Notes under the pieces: generated by a model
What the model was told of the DNA's origin: nothing
Seen by the model: only the letters and a program-made list of their open reading frames with translations
Databases searched by the model: none
In this document: one piece after another, positions 36,417-52,414 of the stretch
Position numbering within the stretch: position 1 is the first letter of the stretch
How the letters are laid out: the number at the start of each line of letters is the position of its first letter
Program-made: the position numbers and the translations under genes
DNA from: Gonatopus flavifemur
Taxonomy: Eukaryota; Arthropoda; Insecta; Hymenoptera; Dryinidae
Length of the DNA: 64,000 nucleotides
Assembly (NCBI GenBank): GCA_018340375.1
Contig: JAFFJZ010000003.1
Coordinates: 29,574,001 to 29,638,000, forward strand
Direction: 5' to 3'

Positions 36417-36546
36417 GGCTGCTCTCCCATGAACCGGAATTTCTAGGGAACGGAACGGAATCCGCAGACCCAATTGGTTCATGGATGGTCACTTACTAGA
36501 ATTCCCTGCAAATCCCCCAAAAATTCCGGTCCATGGGAGAGTAGCC
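36417..36546. mobile_element. Related MITE copy 2, TAA TSD, adjacent
   Basis: Ends GGCTGCTCTCCCATG and CATGGGAGAGTAGCC; shares the TAA at 36414-36416 with copy 1. Different interior. Confidence 0.8.
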
Positions 36547-37191
36547 TAATTAACGGTAAACACTCTTTCGACCAAAAAAGCCCGTTAGGCAGAAAGACCG
36601 TTGGACCGAAATTTATTCTACCAAATGACAATAATCTGGAAAGGTTTGGGTGACATTTTGTCTTATTCGCACACGACTAGTAACGTACAGTAAGATTTCA
36701 GATTATTGTCATTCGGTGAAATAAATTATGTAAATATTATGTAAATTATGTAAAATAAATATGTAGTGGTGCACCAACACATACGTTACATGTATATATG
36801 GCATAGTGGTGGAGGATACTCTTCCCCTCAGTTCGGAGCTCATCTGGGATCACTGGTTCCGAATAAATTTCTAGTGATTTACTAAAGGTTCCCCAGGAAT
36901 TGACCCATCGGTAAATTTCGAGATATTGACCTTCCGGGACATCCTCATTCGAAACATTGAATTTCGAGCTATTTGTGTGTCAGGATAACTAGCTACCTGC
37001 GAGTTTACTCCCCATTAGGGTGCCGCCATGAAAGGGCAATTCCACCGTCTTCCTGGTCAACAGCCGCGCATTATTGGTTACATTTATCACATTCCGTTGG
37101 ATAAGGGCAATTCCACCGATACATGCAGCTTGCTAAATAGAACACATTCGTTGAGCTATGGACTATTCGGTGTATACTATAGACAGAGGAC

Positions 37192-37290
37192 CCTTCCAAA
37201 GTAGCTGATCCAAGTGATCCGGATCACTTCTCAAGCATTTTGGTTGGTTGGAAAGTGATCCGGATCACTTAGATCAGCTACTTCGGAAGG
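37192..37290. mobile_element. 99-bp palindromic MITE, CCTTCC ends
   Basis: AAGTAGCTGATC and AAGTGATCCGGATCACTT occur on both arms. The inner octadecamer is itself a perfect palindrome. Confidence 0.78.
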
Positions 37291-37370
37291 CTTCAGAGAT
37301 GAATTGGAAAGATTGCTAACGTAATGTTGCAATCATGGTATAAAACAGGTCTACCCTCTTACGCCATCAA

Positions 37371-37738
37371 GGGGATACCAGCGATCCCCGTTGATGCAAC
37401 CCGCCATACAAACGTACCAACTCAGTAAACATCTCGACGAGAATTCTCTGAACTGAATTCATGAAGAAGTATGAAATTCTTCAATCCTCTATCTACTGCT
37501 GTACATTGCCTGGATTTTGAATTCCGAAAAAAGTTTGTGTTACCGACTGAGAAAAAACTATTTTTCCGAAATTCAAAATCCGGGTGATGTGCAGAAGTAG
37601 ATTAAGGATCGGAAATTGATTCCTGGAAAATTCATACTTCTTCATGAATTCAATTCAGAGTATTCTTGCCGAGAAAATGTTCAGTGAGTCGGTAAGCTTG
37701 TATGGCGGGTTGCATCAGCGGGGATCGCTGGTATCCCC
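37371..37738. mobile_element. Palindromic MITE, GGGGATACCAGCG ends, TCAA TSD
   Basis: Arms of about 170 bases (GATGCAACCCGCCATACAA paired with the right side); TCAA on both sides. Confidence 0.82.
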
Positions 37739-37919
37739 TCAATGGGATAACAAAAAAATAAGTACTCAATTTACGCGTCATCCAATGAATAAAACCGAGT
37801 CATCCATCGAAAATATAATATAAATCCCACTTCGCCGTCATTTTTGAATTAATTATTCAATGATTTAATTATCAATTATTCAACCCTCAATGGCGGCAAG
37901 TGAAAAGCCGATTGTCTTA

Positions 37920-38080
37920 GGCTGGCCTCCCATGGACCGGAATTCGTTCCGGCGGAATGAAAATTGAACCAATGCACAATTTTTTATAGATTTCTGATAG
38001 AACGCTCTAAAAGAAATTGTGAAAACGATTGGTTTAAAGTCATTCCGCCGGAACGAATTCCGGTCCATGGGAGGTTAGCC
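37920..38080. mobile_element. PIF/Harbinger-like MITE copy 3, TTA/TTG flanks
   Basis: Almost identical to 36253-36413 through its interior (GAACCAATGCACAATTTTTT); a recently moved pair. Confidence 0.83.
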
Positions 38081-38415
38081 TTGTCCCTCATTGAAGGGTC
38101 CCTACTCATCTCTGCTATAGATCAACAGGTACTATTCAAATTTATTTGAAATCATTAAATCCTCGGACAGCTAATAAGAAGTTTGCACATTCTTCATTGG
38201 AAAAATTTTATTCTTATAAGAATCAATCATTTTAATGATTTCTTTTTTACAGGGTGCGGTAGACCCCATTAGACCCGAAAGATATTTAGCGCGATGCACA
38301 ATGGACCCGAAGATGAACGTCCCGATTGTCAGTTAACCCGAAAATTGAAACCTGACCCTAGAGAGCTTCAAGGGAGAGAGTGGCCATCGAGATCTGTCAA
38401 ATCCTTACCCCGGGT

Positions 38416-38533
38416 ACTCATGCTAGCGACTGTCACGCGCGACATCATTAGAAGAAAAAAGAGATCCCAGTTGAAAACATCTTTCCTCTTTCCTCTTCTA
38501 AAGATGTCGCGCGCGACAGTCGTTAGCATGAGT
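38416..38533. repeat. Foldback repeat, ACTCATGCTA arms
   Basis: ACTCATGCTAGCGACTGTC and CGCGCGACATC pair with the right arm over about 40 bases. It lies within 500 bases of the eEF1-beta promoter. Confidence 0.72.
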
Positions 38534-38906
38534 CTCCGGCCTTATGCTGTATTTCCATATTATTGTGGTTGAAAGATGAACAAAAATATCAATATGATTA
38601 AGGGTATGAAAATTCACCATGAGGTTTGAATTTCCGGGTCAATTGACTATGCATAGTTGAGCACGGTGACCAATTATCAAATTTCTCAACTTTTCTCATT
38701 GGTTATTCTTTTTAATAAAACATTGTGATGGGTTGATCTAACGGAAAAAATGCATAAATTATGCATAGTTGGTCACTATGCTTTCGGGTGTATTGGGATC
38801 TACCACAGGGTACATATCAGTGGACACCAGCCTTAAACACGAATTCAAAAGCCGGAATGACGTCACACCAAGTATTATCAAATACGAAATGCCACGCCAC
38901 ATGCAG

Positions 38907-38917
38907 CTCTCTCTTCC
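38907..38917 (+). promoter_or_regulatory. Candidate 5'TOP start of the eEF1-beta mRNA
   Basis: An uninterrupted pyrimidine tract, CTCTCTCTTCC, lies about 70 bases before the eEF1-beta ATG. Translation-factor mRNAs commonly start with such a 5' terminal oligopyrimidine tract and are controlled through TOR. No TATA box is evident. The transcription start is inferred. Confidence 0.4.
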
Positions 38918-38987
38918 GGCAAACATATGAAAGGAGTTTCATAACCATTCAAGTCAAGTCAAATATTTATTCACGAAAATATCCACA

Positions 38988-41781
38988 ATGGCCATTGGCG
39001 ATCTAAAGACTGATAAGGGCGTGAAGGAATTGAACTCTTTCCTCGCGGACCGAAGTTACATCGAAGGGTGAGCGCATTGATTGTCAATTGTCAATTTTAT
39101 TTGGGTAGTGCACGTGTTTTCATTGTCGGCATTTTATATGTTCTACCTTCTTGTTTCCAGATTTTCAATCAGCTTTCTCTCGCATCTATCAGTTTATTTG
39201 ATTTTGCGTTTCATTCTTTTATTACACGCAATAGGAGGGATTTCATTCCCAATCCTCGTTTGAATGCCAAATTTGAAAATTTCGTTCATTATTTCAATAT
39301 GCACATGTATGGTAAGGTAAAAGACCCTATACCCGATCATTTTCATTATTACATGAATTTACGAAGTAATTTAGCTAGAAGTTTCAAATGAAAAAGTCAA
39401 TTTTCGATCCAATAATTACAAAAAATATTTTAGTTGAAGAGTTTTTGCACAACTAAACCACAAAAACCTAGAATATAAGGACTGATCGGGTATAGGGTCT
39501 CTTACCTTACATGTTATAATGTTTTATGAATTTTGTATGAATGGATATTATCAAATTGCTGCAATATATTATGGTGTATCTGATATCTCGTGATATTGAA
39601 AGATTCGTAATTTTCTACTTTCATTTAACTTTTGTTTAATCAATCTCGTGAATTAGAATTTGTATGCATTGGTTGTAATTTTTTGTTCTTTTATACAAGT
39701 TTTGAAAATATGTTGAATGTATTCGATTTGAAAACTTTTATCGACTACTATTAATTTTACAGAGAAATCTTTGGCATGATTTTACTAAAATAGAATCCTC
39801 ATATGGATGGTGGTAAAGTTTGAATCATTTTAAAAAACGAAATGAAAATCTCAACTTACAAAATCTGATGAATTGTTGTTATTTATCTTTTCGGAATGAC
39901 TCCTTGAAATTAGAAATATTGTTCAAACAATGCATTGAAAGATTCTCAGTCTTTAACAATTGAGTATGTCGTTATTTGATCCTTAATTCATTTGAATAAA
40001 TGATTCAAACTTCAAACATATTTGTATAGAGGGATCTTCAATTTTCTCATAAATTCAATCATCGACAATTCCATAATATTTTTCACAATTTATTTTTCAA
40101 AAATATTCAGAAGCGAATAGAGACTCTCAATTGATATCCAGATCACAAGATACAAATACCATAAGATTAATTATTGAATCTTTTGTGACATATTATTGAA
40201 AAATATTCTTTCGTTTGATGATTAGTCGATACAAATAGAATTGTCGCACAGAGCAATTTCAATTTATACAGATGTAGAAGTGTAATATATCTAAAACTTA
40301 TGTAAAATTACAGTCAAATCAATAAAAATGCTTACCTCCTTTCTCATTCGAAGGGTTTTTGCTTTGTGTTGAAAAAAGTAAGTTTTCTTATTGAAATTTC
40401 GTACTATATTATCTATTCAAAAATCTACCTTCAAAAGTGGGAAATAAAATTACTTCCACTCTATTCTAATGGAATTTTAATGAAAATTCAAAAATTTAAT
40501 GGAGAAATACGTAAAATATCGATACGCTTTAACTTCAATTTGATTAAACACAATCACAACGATTGGAACAATTGAGTCATTATGATAAAACATTCATCTT
40601 TGCACTGATGAAATTATCATTGCGATTTATGATCCTTTGCTCCCAATTATCATAGTCTTCAAGTATTGAAATTAACTGTATGCAAAGAATCTTTATTTTC
40701 TTCGAGAAGTCCTTTACAATTCAAAAATCAATTTAATGATTTGATTTCAAAAAAGTTCTTTCAAACGGAATGACAAATCAGAATTCTAATTCAGTTAGGA
40801 AAATCTCACCTTCAATTTTAATGTTGTTATTTGTATATGGAATCAAGTTTTTATCCTAATCTATGTAGAACTTTTGATACATTTTATTCTTCCTCCTTTG
40901 GTTCACCTTAGATCATAACTAAAACCAACTGAAATTGAATTTGCTTTCAGATGGACTCCAACTCAAGCCGACGTTGCCATATTGGAGGCTTTGGGCAAAC
41001 CACCATCGTCTTCGAATCCACACGTACTAAGGTGGTACAATCACATCAAATCTCACGACTTGAAATCTCTACCCGGTGAAAAGAAAGCACCAGCTATATT
41101 CGGTAGTGCTACATCTTCGGAACCAGCAAAGGCAGCGGACGACGATGACGACGTTGATCTGTTTGGTTCCGATGAAGAGGAAGACGCGGAAGCTGCGAGA
41201 ATTAGAGAAGAGAGATTGAAAGCTTACGCAGAAAAGAAATCCAAAAAACCAGCAGTCATTGCGAAGTCTAGCATCGTTTTAGATGTCAAACCTTGGGGAG
41301 ATGAAACTAATTTGGAGGATATGGAAAAGTCTGTCAGATCCATCGAAATGGATGGTCTCATTTGGGGTGCTTGTAAGTATTACCTTCATTTCTTTCTAAA
41401 TATTCTTAGATTCTCATATTTTTTTCACACATTTTTTGCGAATTCCTGCAATTTTGTATCAAATGGTTTGTTTGAACAGTTTTTCTCATACAAATACCTA
41501 ATCGAAGACTCGTTATCTCATGCAAATATATTCTTGATAAAAATGAGATTATACTATTGCATCGTCGAACATTCACGTTATTATTCTTCATTGTAAAATA
41601 ACATGAAATTATCTTTTTGTTTCCAGCCAAATTCGTCCTGGTAGGCTTCGGCATAAAGAAATTACAAATTATGTGCGTTATAGAGGATGATAAAGTATCC
41701 GTAGATTTATTGGTAGAGCAAATTCAAGAATTCGAAGAGTTAGTCCAATCAGTTGACATTGCATCGTTCAACAAGATCTAA
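38988..41781 (+). CDS. eEF1beta: Elongation factor 1-beta (eEF1B alpha subunit)
   Basis: Three exons: 38988-39067, 40951-41372 and 41627-41781; phases agree and give 218 residues. Residues 1-75 form the GST-like N-terminal domain that in this family docks on eEF1-gamma. An acidic linker with [11 protein letters not shown] follows and carries a casein kinase 2 type serine. Residues from about 125 to the end form the guanine exchange domain ([17 protein letters not shown], and the terminal FNKI). It reloads eEF1A with GTP during elongation in the cytosol. The 1.9 kb first intron contains an inverted-repeat element at 39313-39509. Length and domains are complete. Confidence 0.95.
39313..39509. 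mobile_element. MITE with TAAGGTAA-AGACCC ends in eEF1-beta intron 1
   Basis: AGACCCTATACCCGATCA pairs with TGATCGGGTATAGGGTCT at the right end. Non-coding. Confidence 0.75.
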
Positions 41782-41814
41782 TTAAACTACTGTCGTTACT
41801 TTTCATATAAAATT

Positions 41815-41820
41815 AATAAA
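41815..41820 (+). terminator. Poly(A) signal of eEF1-beta
   Basis: AATAAA lies 33 bases after the stop codon, giving a very short 3'UTR, which is usual for translation-factor genes. Confidence 0.55.
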
Positions 41821-44094
41821 GATTGATTGTTTGTATATATAATTTGCTATTTATTACTCCCTGAAAAGAATGTTAATTGCTTGCAATTTTAACGAGGAAT
41901 TCAATGGCAATAACTCTACGCTTTGATTTTACTAATCTTAAATTCGCTATCCATTATCATGCGCAAAAAGTTAAGGATTTTGCAGTTGCGAACTGTAGTT
42001 TCTTTGAGATGATATTACATTAGTTCTTAATTTATAGTACTCTAATATTCAAATACATACGATTTCTATTATTCTTTCAATAATATCTTCACTTTCATCT
42101 TGTTTGTCAACCGTACTATGTTGCTTTCTTGTTTTTATTTATGTTAAGGTAATGATGTATTTTTTCCTCTTCAAATATATATCATTTTATACATGAATTC
42201 ATATGAATATGTTTTTTGCAGTATTTCTTATGCCTCTAAAATATTCCGAATCCATGAATTATCACCTCGTATTCCAAGTGTAAGATCACATTGCATTTGT
42301 TGGGCATCTTTTACGCTTTAACGGGATATCGGTGCCAAACAATTAGCCTTTTGTATTGACCAGTTCATTCAAAAAGTGCTATATAAATTCGTACAAACTA
42401 AATTTCTTAAGATTCTTTGTGAATTAGAATCTTTAGAAACTCAATTTGAAAGAATTCATTCAATAATTTTCAAATAAACTAGTCTATCCGAATCTCCTTA
42501 CAAACGATTATTACTAACCCTTTGCTAGACTGGTCCTTTAAAGGAATATTGGCGGATATGAGACCACTGAAATCGTTTATTTCAAACTATTCGAAGATGC
42601 TTTAATCAAATAAAAATATTGTTTTGCAAAGCAATTCTACGTGGAATAATAGATCAAAGCACTTTTAAATAGTGCGAAATGGACGATTTTGTTTGTACTG
42701 CAGTGCTAGTATCGCCTCAAAGAACCATTTTTATTCAATTTAACTACATTGACTGGATCTGAATGAGCTGATATGATGCTTTCAAACATTATTCAGTCTT
42801 TACATCTACAGTGTAAAATATAAATCATATTCAACTACTAGATCAATGTTCGATTCCTCAGAACTGGTTAAAAGAATCCATTGAATCTGACAAATTAAAC
42901 TGCATGGGATTTGCTCAGAACATTGTACAGGATTCAATGGGATTTGGTGAGAATCAATGTAGTGTTTTAAGCAGGGTACGATTGGTTCAATGATTGACTG
43001 CATCTTGATATTTCGGTGTTACCAAACTCATTTTGTAACGAAATTTCGTATTCTTTTTTTGTTTAGTTGAAGTGAAATCATTTTCCGTTTCTAGATAATT
43101 TTGGAATTCCAAGGGGATACCAGTGCTGTAAGATTCAGCGCGAAAGGTCGAGAAAATCCTAATACTCAACTATTTTTACAAAATCTGTATTCCATTTTTG
43201 CAGTTCAAGAAATTTAATTTTTATTCGTAAAAATGTTCGTTATTCCACACAGAATGAGTAATCTTTTTTTTTATCTGAACAATTTTTCTTTGAGAACAAT
43301 AATTTGTTCATAAAGAAGTTGGAAACAATTAAATTACTTAGAAAATGATGAAAAGAATACGAATTTTGCAGAAATAGTTTAGTATTAGGATTTTCCAACC
43401 CAAAAAAACATAAACTTACGTTGAGAACAGATATGATTCAGCTGGTAAATTATGTAGAAATCGCTATATTCTGCAAAGTAATAACTGAATCGAACTGAAA
43501 TTTTGTAAAAAGTTGCTTCATGCACCAGTCGACAACTTTTTCGCTGGGAATCTTCTGTAACTCATATTTCGTCCTTTATGTTTTTTAATACAAAGCTCGA
43601 AAAACGTGTTTTTTTCTTCGAATTGTAAAATTTATTAATTGAAAATGAGGTTTCACAAGTTTTCCCAACATCGTTATTTTTGTAAAGATCAGACTGTGGG
43701 AGGTTTATCTCAATATGTCTATAAAAAAACATCGATTTCTGGGGGAAAAAATGGATGGTTTTCATTTTTTCACCCAAAAATTATGAAATATTTTGCAAAA
43801 TCTTTGACAACCGCATGGAAATATTTCGCTGAAAAATTTCTGTAAAATCTCTGAGAAACTCTGATTTTCCTTTGCAAAAGTTTGAGAAAACTTTAGAAAA
43901 ATTCTGGAATTCAGATGAAAAATCTAATATTTTCAAGACATCGTTCTCAAAGTTTTCTCAGAATTTGTCAGACTTTTTTCGGAGTTTATCAGAGAGTTTT
44001 CATTGAAATTTTAGATCGATGATTATGAATTTATTCCCGACAAAACTCTGAAAAAAATGTGATAAATCCCTGCTTTCCTGGACAAATGTCATTC
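41821..44094. other. Intergenic, repeat-rich, gene-free
   Basis: No exon. At 42835-42976 a relative of the CCCTGCTTAAA elements ends in TTTTAAGCAGGG. From about 43840 to 44060 the sequence repeats TTTCTCAGA and its complement. Confidence 0.4.
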
Positions 44095-44297
44095 CCCTGG
44101 TTTAAAAAAACCATTGATTCTCGCCAAATCTCACTAAATTACAGTTGAACTTGGACAATGCTCTGGCCGAATCTCATCCAGCAAATGTCAATGAGATTTG
44201 GTCAGAAAGAACAGTCGATTCTCGCCAAATATCACTGAATCTGGCCAAATCTCATTTAATTCCATTTGTCAGAAGTAATTGATTCTTTTAACCAGGG
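44095..44297. mobile_element. MITE, CCCTGGTTTAAAA ends, TC TSD
   Basis: Ends CCCTGGTTTAAAAAAACC and TTTTAACCAGGG, TC on both sides; interior repeats GCCAAATCTCA. Confidence 0.78.
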
Positions 44298-44704
44298 TCA
44301 TGTTTCATTCAGGGTTTTTTTAAAAAGACCCGACCCACCTGGGTTTTTCTGGATTTTACTGAGTTTTATTAGGTGTTACTGTTTTTTTTTCTTGGTTTTA
44401 TACAATTTCTTCAGATTAATTGCGTCTCAATGATAACGCTTTTAGAAAAATTCTGGAATTTAATACGAAATTCCTTACGAGATGTCATATTTCCACATTA
44501 AATTGAATATTAGTTCATACATTCAATGTTAGTGATGAAATTCCAAAATTCAGGGTTCGAAACGTTACCCTAGAAAAGTAACTCGTTACAGTGACTGTTG
44601 CATTATCAAGAAATTAACGAAGTTACCGTTACCGTTACCATTTCAAAAATGTAACGAATTACCGTTATCGTTACTATTCGTTATCATTACCGTTACTTTC
44701 ATCA

Positions 44705-45127
44705 CCCTAGTAGAAACGCCCAGGCATTCACGACCCATACAGCACAAGAGTTCCCACAAAGAGCTCCCGTTATGCTAATCAAAATGAATTCTCAATGAAC
44801 AACTTAATGTTTCTTTCTTCAGGCATTCAATATGTTTTCATTTGGAATCCATTAAATTCATATGGAATTCATTGTAAGTCGCACAACGGGGACTGTTCAA
44901 GAGGTCTTTGGGAAGTCTTTATAAATTCAAATTGATCATTTGCGCTGGCTGGGGAGTCTTGTCACGCTCGCGATAGCGAAATACTAGCCACTTGCGAGTG
45001 CCTCGCCAAATACTTGCAAGTATTACGAGCGCTTTACAATTGTATAATGAGGCCCTCGTAAGTGTCTAGTATTTCGCTAGCGCGAGCGTTACAAAACTCG
45101 TGAATGCCTAGAGCATTTCTACTAGGG
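44705..45127. mobile_element. Second-level MITE, CCCTAGTAGAAA ends
   Basis: CCCTAGTAGAAACGCCCAGG pairs with the right arm, and CACGCTCGCGATAGCGAAAT with 45060-45091. Contains 44734-44953. Confidence 0.78.
44734..44953. mobile_element. Third-level MITE, CCCATACAGCAC ends, GA TSD
   Basis: Same family as 9621-9850. GA on both sides; the opposite host arm reads through with one GA. Confidence 0.85.
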
Positions 45128-45684
45128 TGGTTTGAAAATTTGTTTGGAAATTCACCCCAATGTTGTATAAAAAAATCAATATTTATTCAACAGTTCTACG
45201 CGAAGAATGTCGCAACTTTCAAACCGTGTTATAACATTTAGTTATTGACAACAACAGTCGAGAGCGAAATTATAGTTTGCGGAAGAGAATAGTTGTAAAA
45301 CTCGGTTAGAGAATTGGAAAAATATACCCAAAAGACAATCATTTGTGAATCCAAGGAAAATGACTAGAAGTTTCTAGCCCTCCTCAAATAGCCACAGACT
45401 TGACTGCTTTCGGGTAAATAGCCTTTCGGGCACTTACTACCTTACCATTACAAATTACCAGCAACTATCTATCAGCCTATCATAGGTATGATCTGAATCA
45501 TATAAATTGAAAAAAAACCATACCTCAAAGTAACGGAGAAAGTAACGAAAATCGTTATTAGTTACAAAAAATTAATAACGACGTTATCGTTATCGTTACT
45601 TGCTAAAAAATTTAACGCGTTACCAAGTAACAAATAACGTAACGAGTAACTTCGTTACATTTTATGCGTTACTTCTGAACCCTG

Positions 45685-46635
45685 AGTGGAAGGCTGCTCA
45701 GTTGATTTTTGGTATAAAAAAAGCTTCAAGAACGTTCAATCAAAAGTTGCAAATATCAGCTGCTAGCTTTTTACAGCTGCCAGTTTCAGCTTCATAGAAA
45801 ATGCGATTCTTTCAAGAGAATATTCATGATTTTTTAGCAAAATATGTGTATACGGAAACCGTAAAAAAGAACTTTACACAAAGGCATGTAATTGATTCTT
45901 CAAGATCCAATCGTCAATTATTTTTAGAATTTCAAATTTTCATTGTTTTGTGTGATTGTATTCGAAGAATTCGATAGAATTCATAAAAACAAGTTTGATT
46001 ATTCCGAGAATGAATATTCAAATTCTCTATTAATCTTGTACAAAGAATAGAACGTTGCACATCAATGAAGAATTCGTCAAAGTTGTTTTTAAAATCAAAG
46101 GATTCGCATAAAATACATTGTGCGACCGAAGGAGTCATAGTACAGAAATATTTTGAAACAACAAAAATTATGGAAATTAAATTTTTATTTGAATGAAAAT
46201 TTCTATTACATAAGAAACAATAAAAGCGATGCTTCGAACCAAATATTGCGCAAAGTTTTCATAGTTTTGTATGAAAATTATATTGAAAGAAAAGTTACCA
46301 ATATTAAAAGCAGACTCAAAGTGTTTTTAAACGTTTCAATTCATCGAATTAATACATCCGGATGACAAATTGTCGAAACAAAAATTGTTCGAAGGTATTC
46401 AGAGATCACAACAATTGTAATTCATGTAATCGAGTTGAGCCAATTTTGAATACTGAAATATAGGATAACGCGTTCTGAAGAGGAATTCGATTTTTGGTCA
46501 AGTTTTTGTATGTGATTCGATAGGAATGAAATTCAAGTATTGGTACGTGATTGAGGTATTCGCGTCTACTCGAGAAGGGAAGTTGGGAATAATCTAAACA
46601 ACGATATTCGATGATCTTTTCCGGAGTAAGGTGAG
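45685..46635. other. Polyubiquitin 3' flank, gene-free
   Basis: A solo arm of the GCTGAAAC family at 45730-45795; the rest is AT-rich and holds the polyubiquitin 3'UTR on the minus strand. Confidence 0.4.
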
Positions 46636-51366
<4,731 letters not shown>

Positions 51367-51570
51367 CTCTGATTCTTGAACGATTTTCACGAATTCACTC
51401 CAATATGGACTCTATCAGAAAAAATTGTTGATATACCTCAATCACGTACTGCGTGTACTTCAATTCAGTTCAGTTCAACTCTTCAGTTCAACTGTCTGAA
51501 TTGGTCTGAATCAGTCAATTCTTCCTGGACCTGGACCTGGACCGATTTTCAGTTGTATATTGGTTGCGTT
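51367..51570 (-). promoter_or_regulatory. Candidate first (non-coding) exon and promoter of polyubiquitin
   Basis: The minus strand has a CCAATATAC segment near 51560 and, just before the donor at 51366, TTCAAGAA, which resembles part of a heat-shock element. The exon itself contains short CCAGGT and GAACT repeats. Transcription start and regulation are inferred. Confidence 0.3.
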
Positions 51571-52414
51571 CCAAAACACACCCCAAATGGTATGTTTTTA
51601 AGTGTACTTTCATGAGAAGATCGCTTTAAATTGATGAGAGAGGGCACACAAAGCATTTAAAAACTTGCCCTTATCAGTATTAAATATGGGAGTTTCAATA
51701 CAGATGATAATCGTCAATTCCTCATGGTTATTTTAATATTTATACCAAGTTGAAGTTATTTTGATGACTCTGTACCTAATATGGTATGATTCTAATCTAT
51801 CAAAAATCATTGGAAACCACATTCATCCTCAACTCGGTGCTCTTTTTAATCCAATTTCATGCTTGCATTTTTTTTTTGCATGTGTCAGAATTTTCAGTGA
51901 ACCAAATATTTATTCTACACAAACTGTCATTACGTAATCATAATTTAAAATCCAGTCACACTCGCATAAAACAATCAACAATTAAGTGTACATTGAAATC
52001 CAAAGAAATTCTTGATTCTCTTCAATAGATTTTTCTTTTCATCTCGTCATTCCATAACACCCCTACCTTCGTATTTTGTTACTCAATTTTTCTTTTTTTT
52101 TCCTATTTATTTTCATCTTAAATTAATTCCTCTCGGCACCTTGATGATAATAAAATTATGCATTATCGTGTTTCCATATACGTAACGTGATTTGAAACCT
52201 GATGATTGATGACCTTTGAAGTTGCAGGAAAAAACACTGTTTATGAAAACTGGGTGAGATGAATACATGAATATTCTAAAAATTATATAAGAATGAAATT
52301 TTAAACGATAAGAAAAATATCGTTATTTGAAAGAAGTTGCTGTTGTACGAACGGTTGAAAGAAAAAAGAAAAAAACAAACAAGTGGTGTAAGCAAATGCT
52401 ATTACAAAGATAAA

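Larger units (their letters stand above)
44551..45684. mobile_element. GTTAC-motif element, CAGGGTTC ends, outer shell of a nest
   Basis: Left CAGGGTTC and right GAACCCTG. Subterminal blocks of about 150 bases consist of GTTAC, GTAAC and CGTTA words. It contains 44705-45127. No TSD seen; CAGGG ends suggest hAT. Confidence 0.68.

Noticed and set aside
36168..38068. Paired frames containing a repeated FRRNEFRSMGG-type peptide
   Set aside because: They are the translated arms of the TAA-flanked MITE copies at 36253 and 37920.
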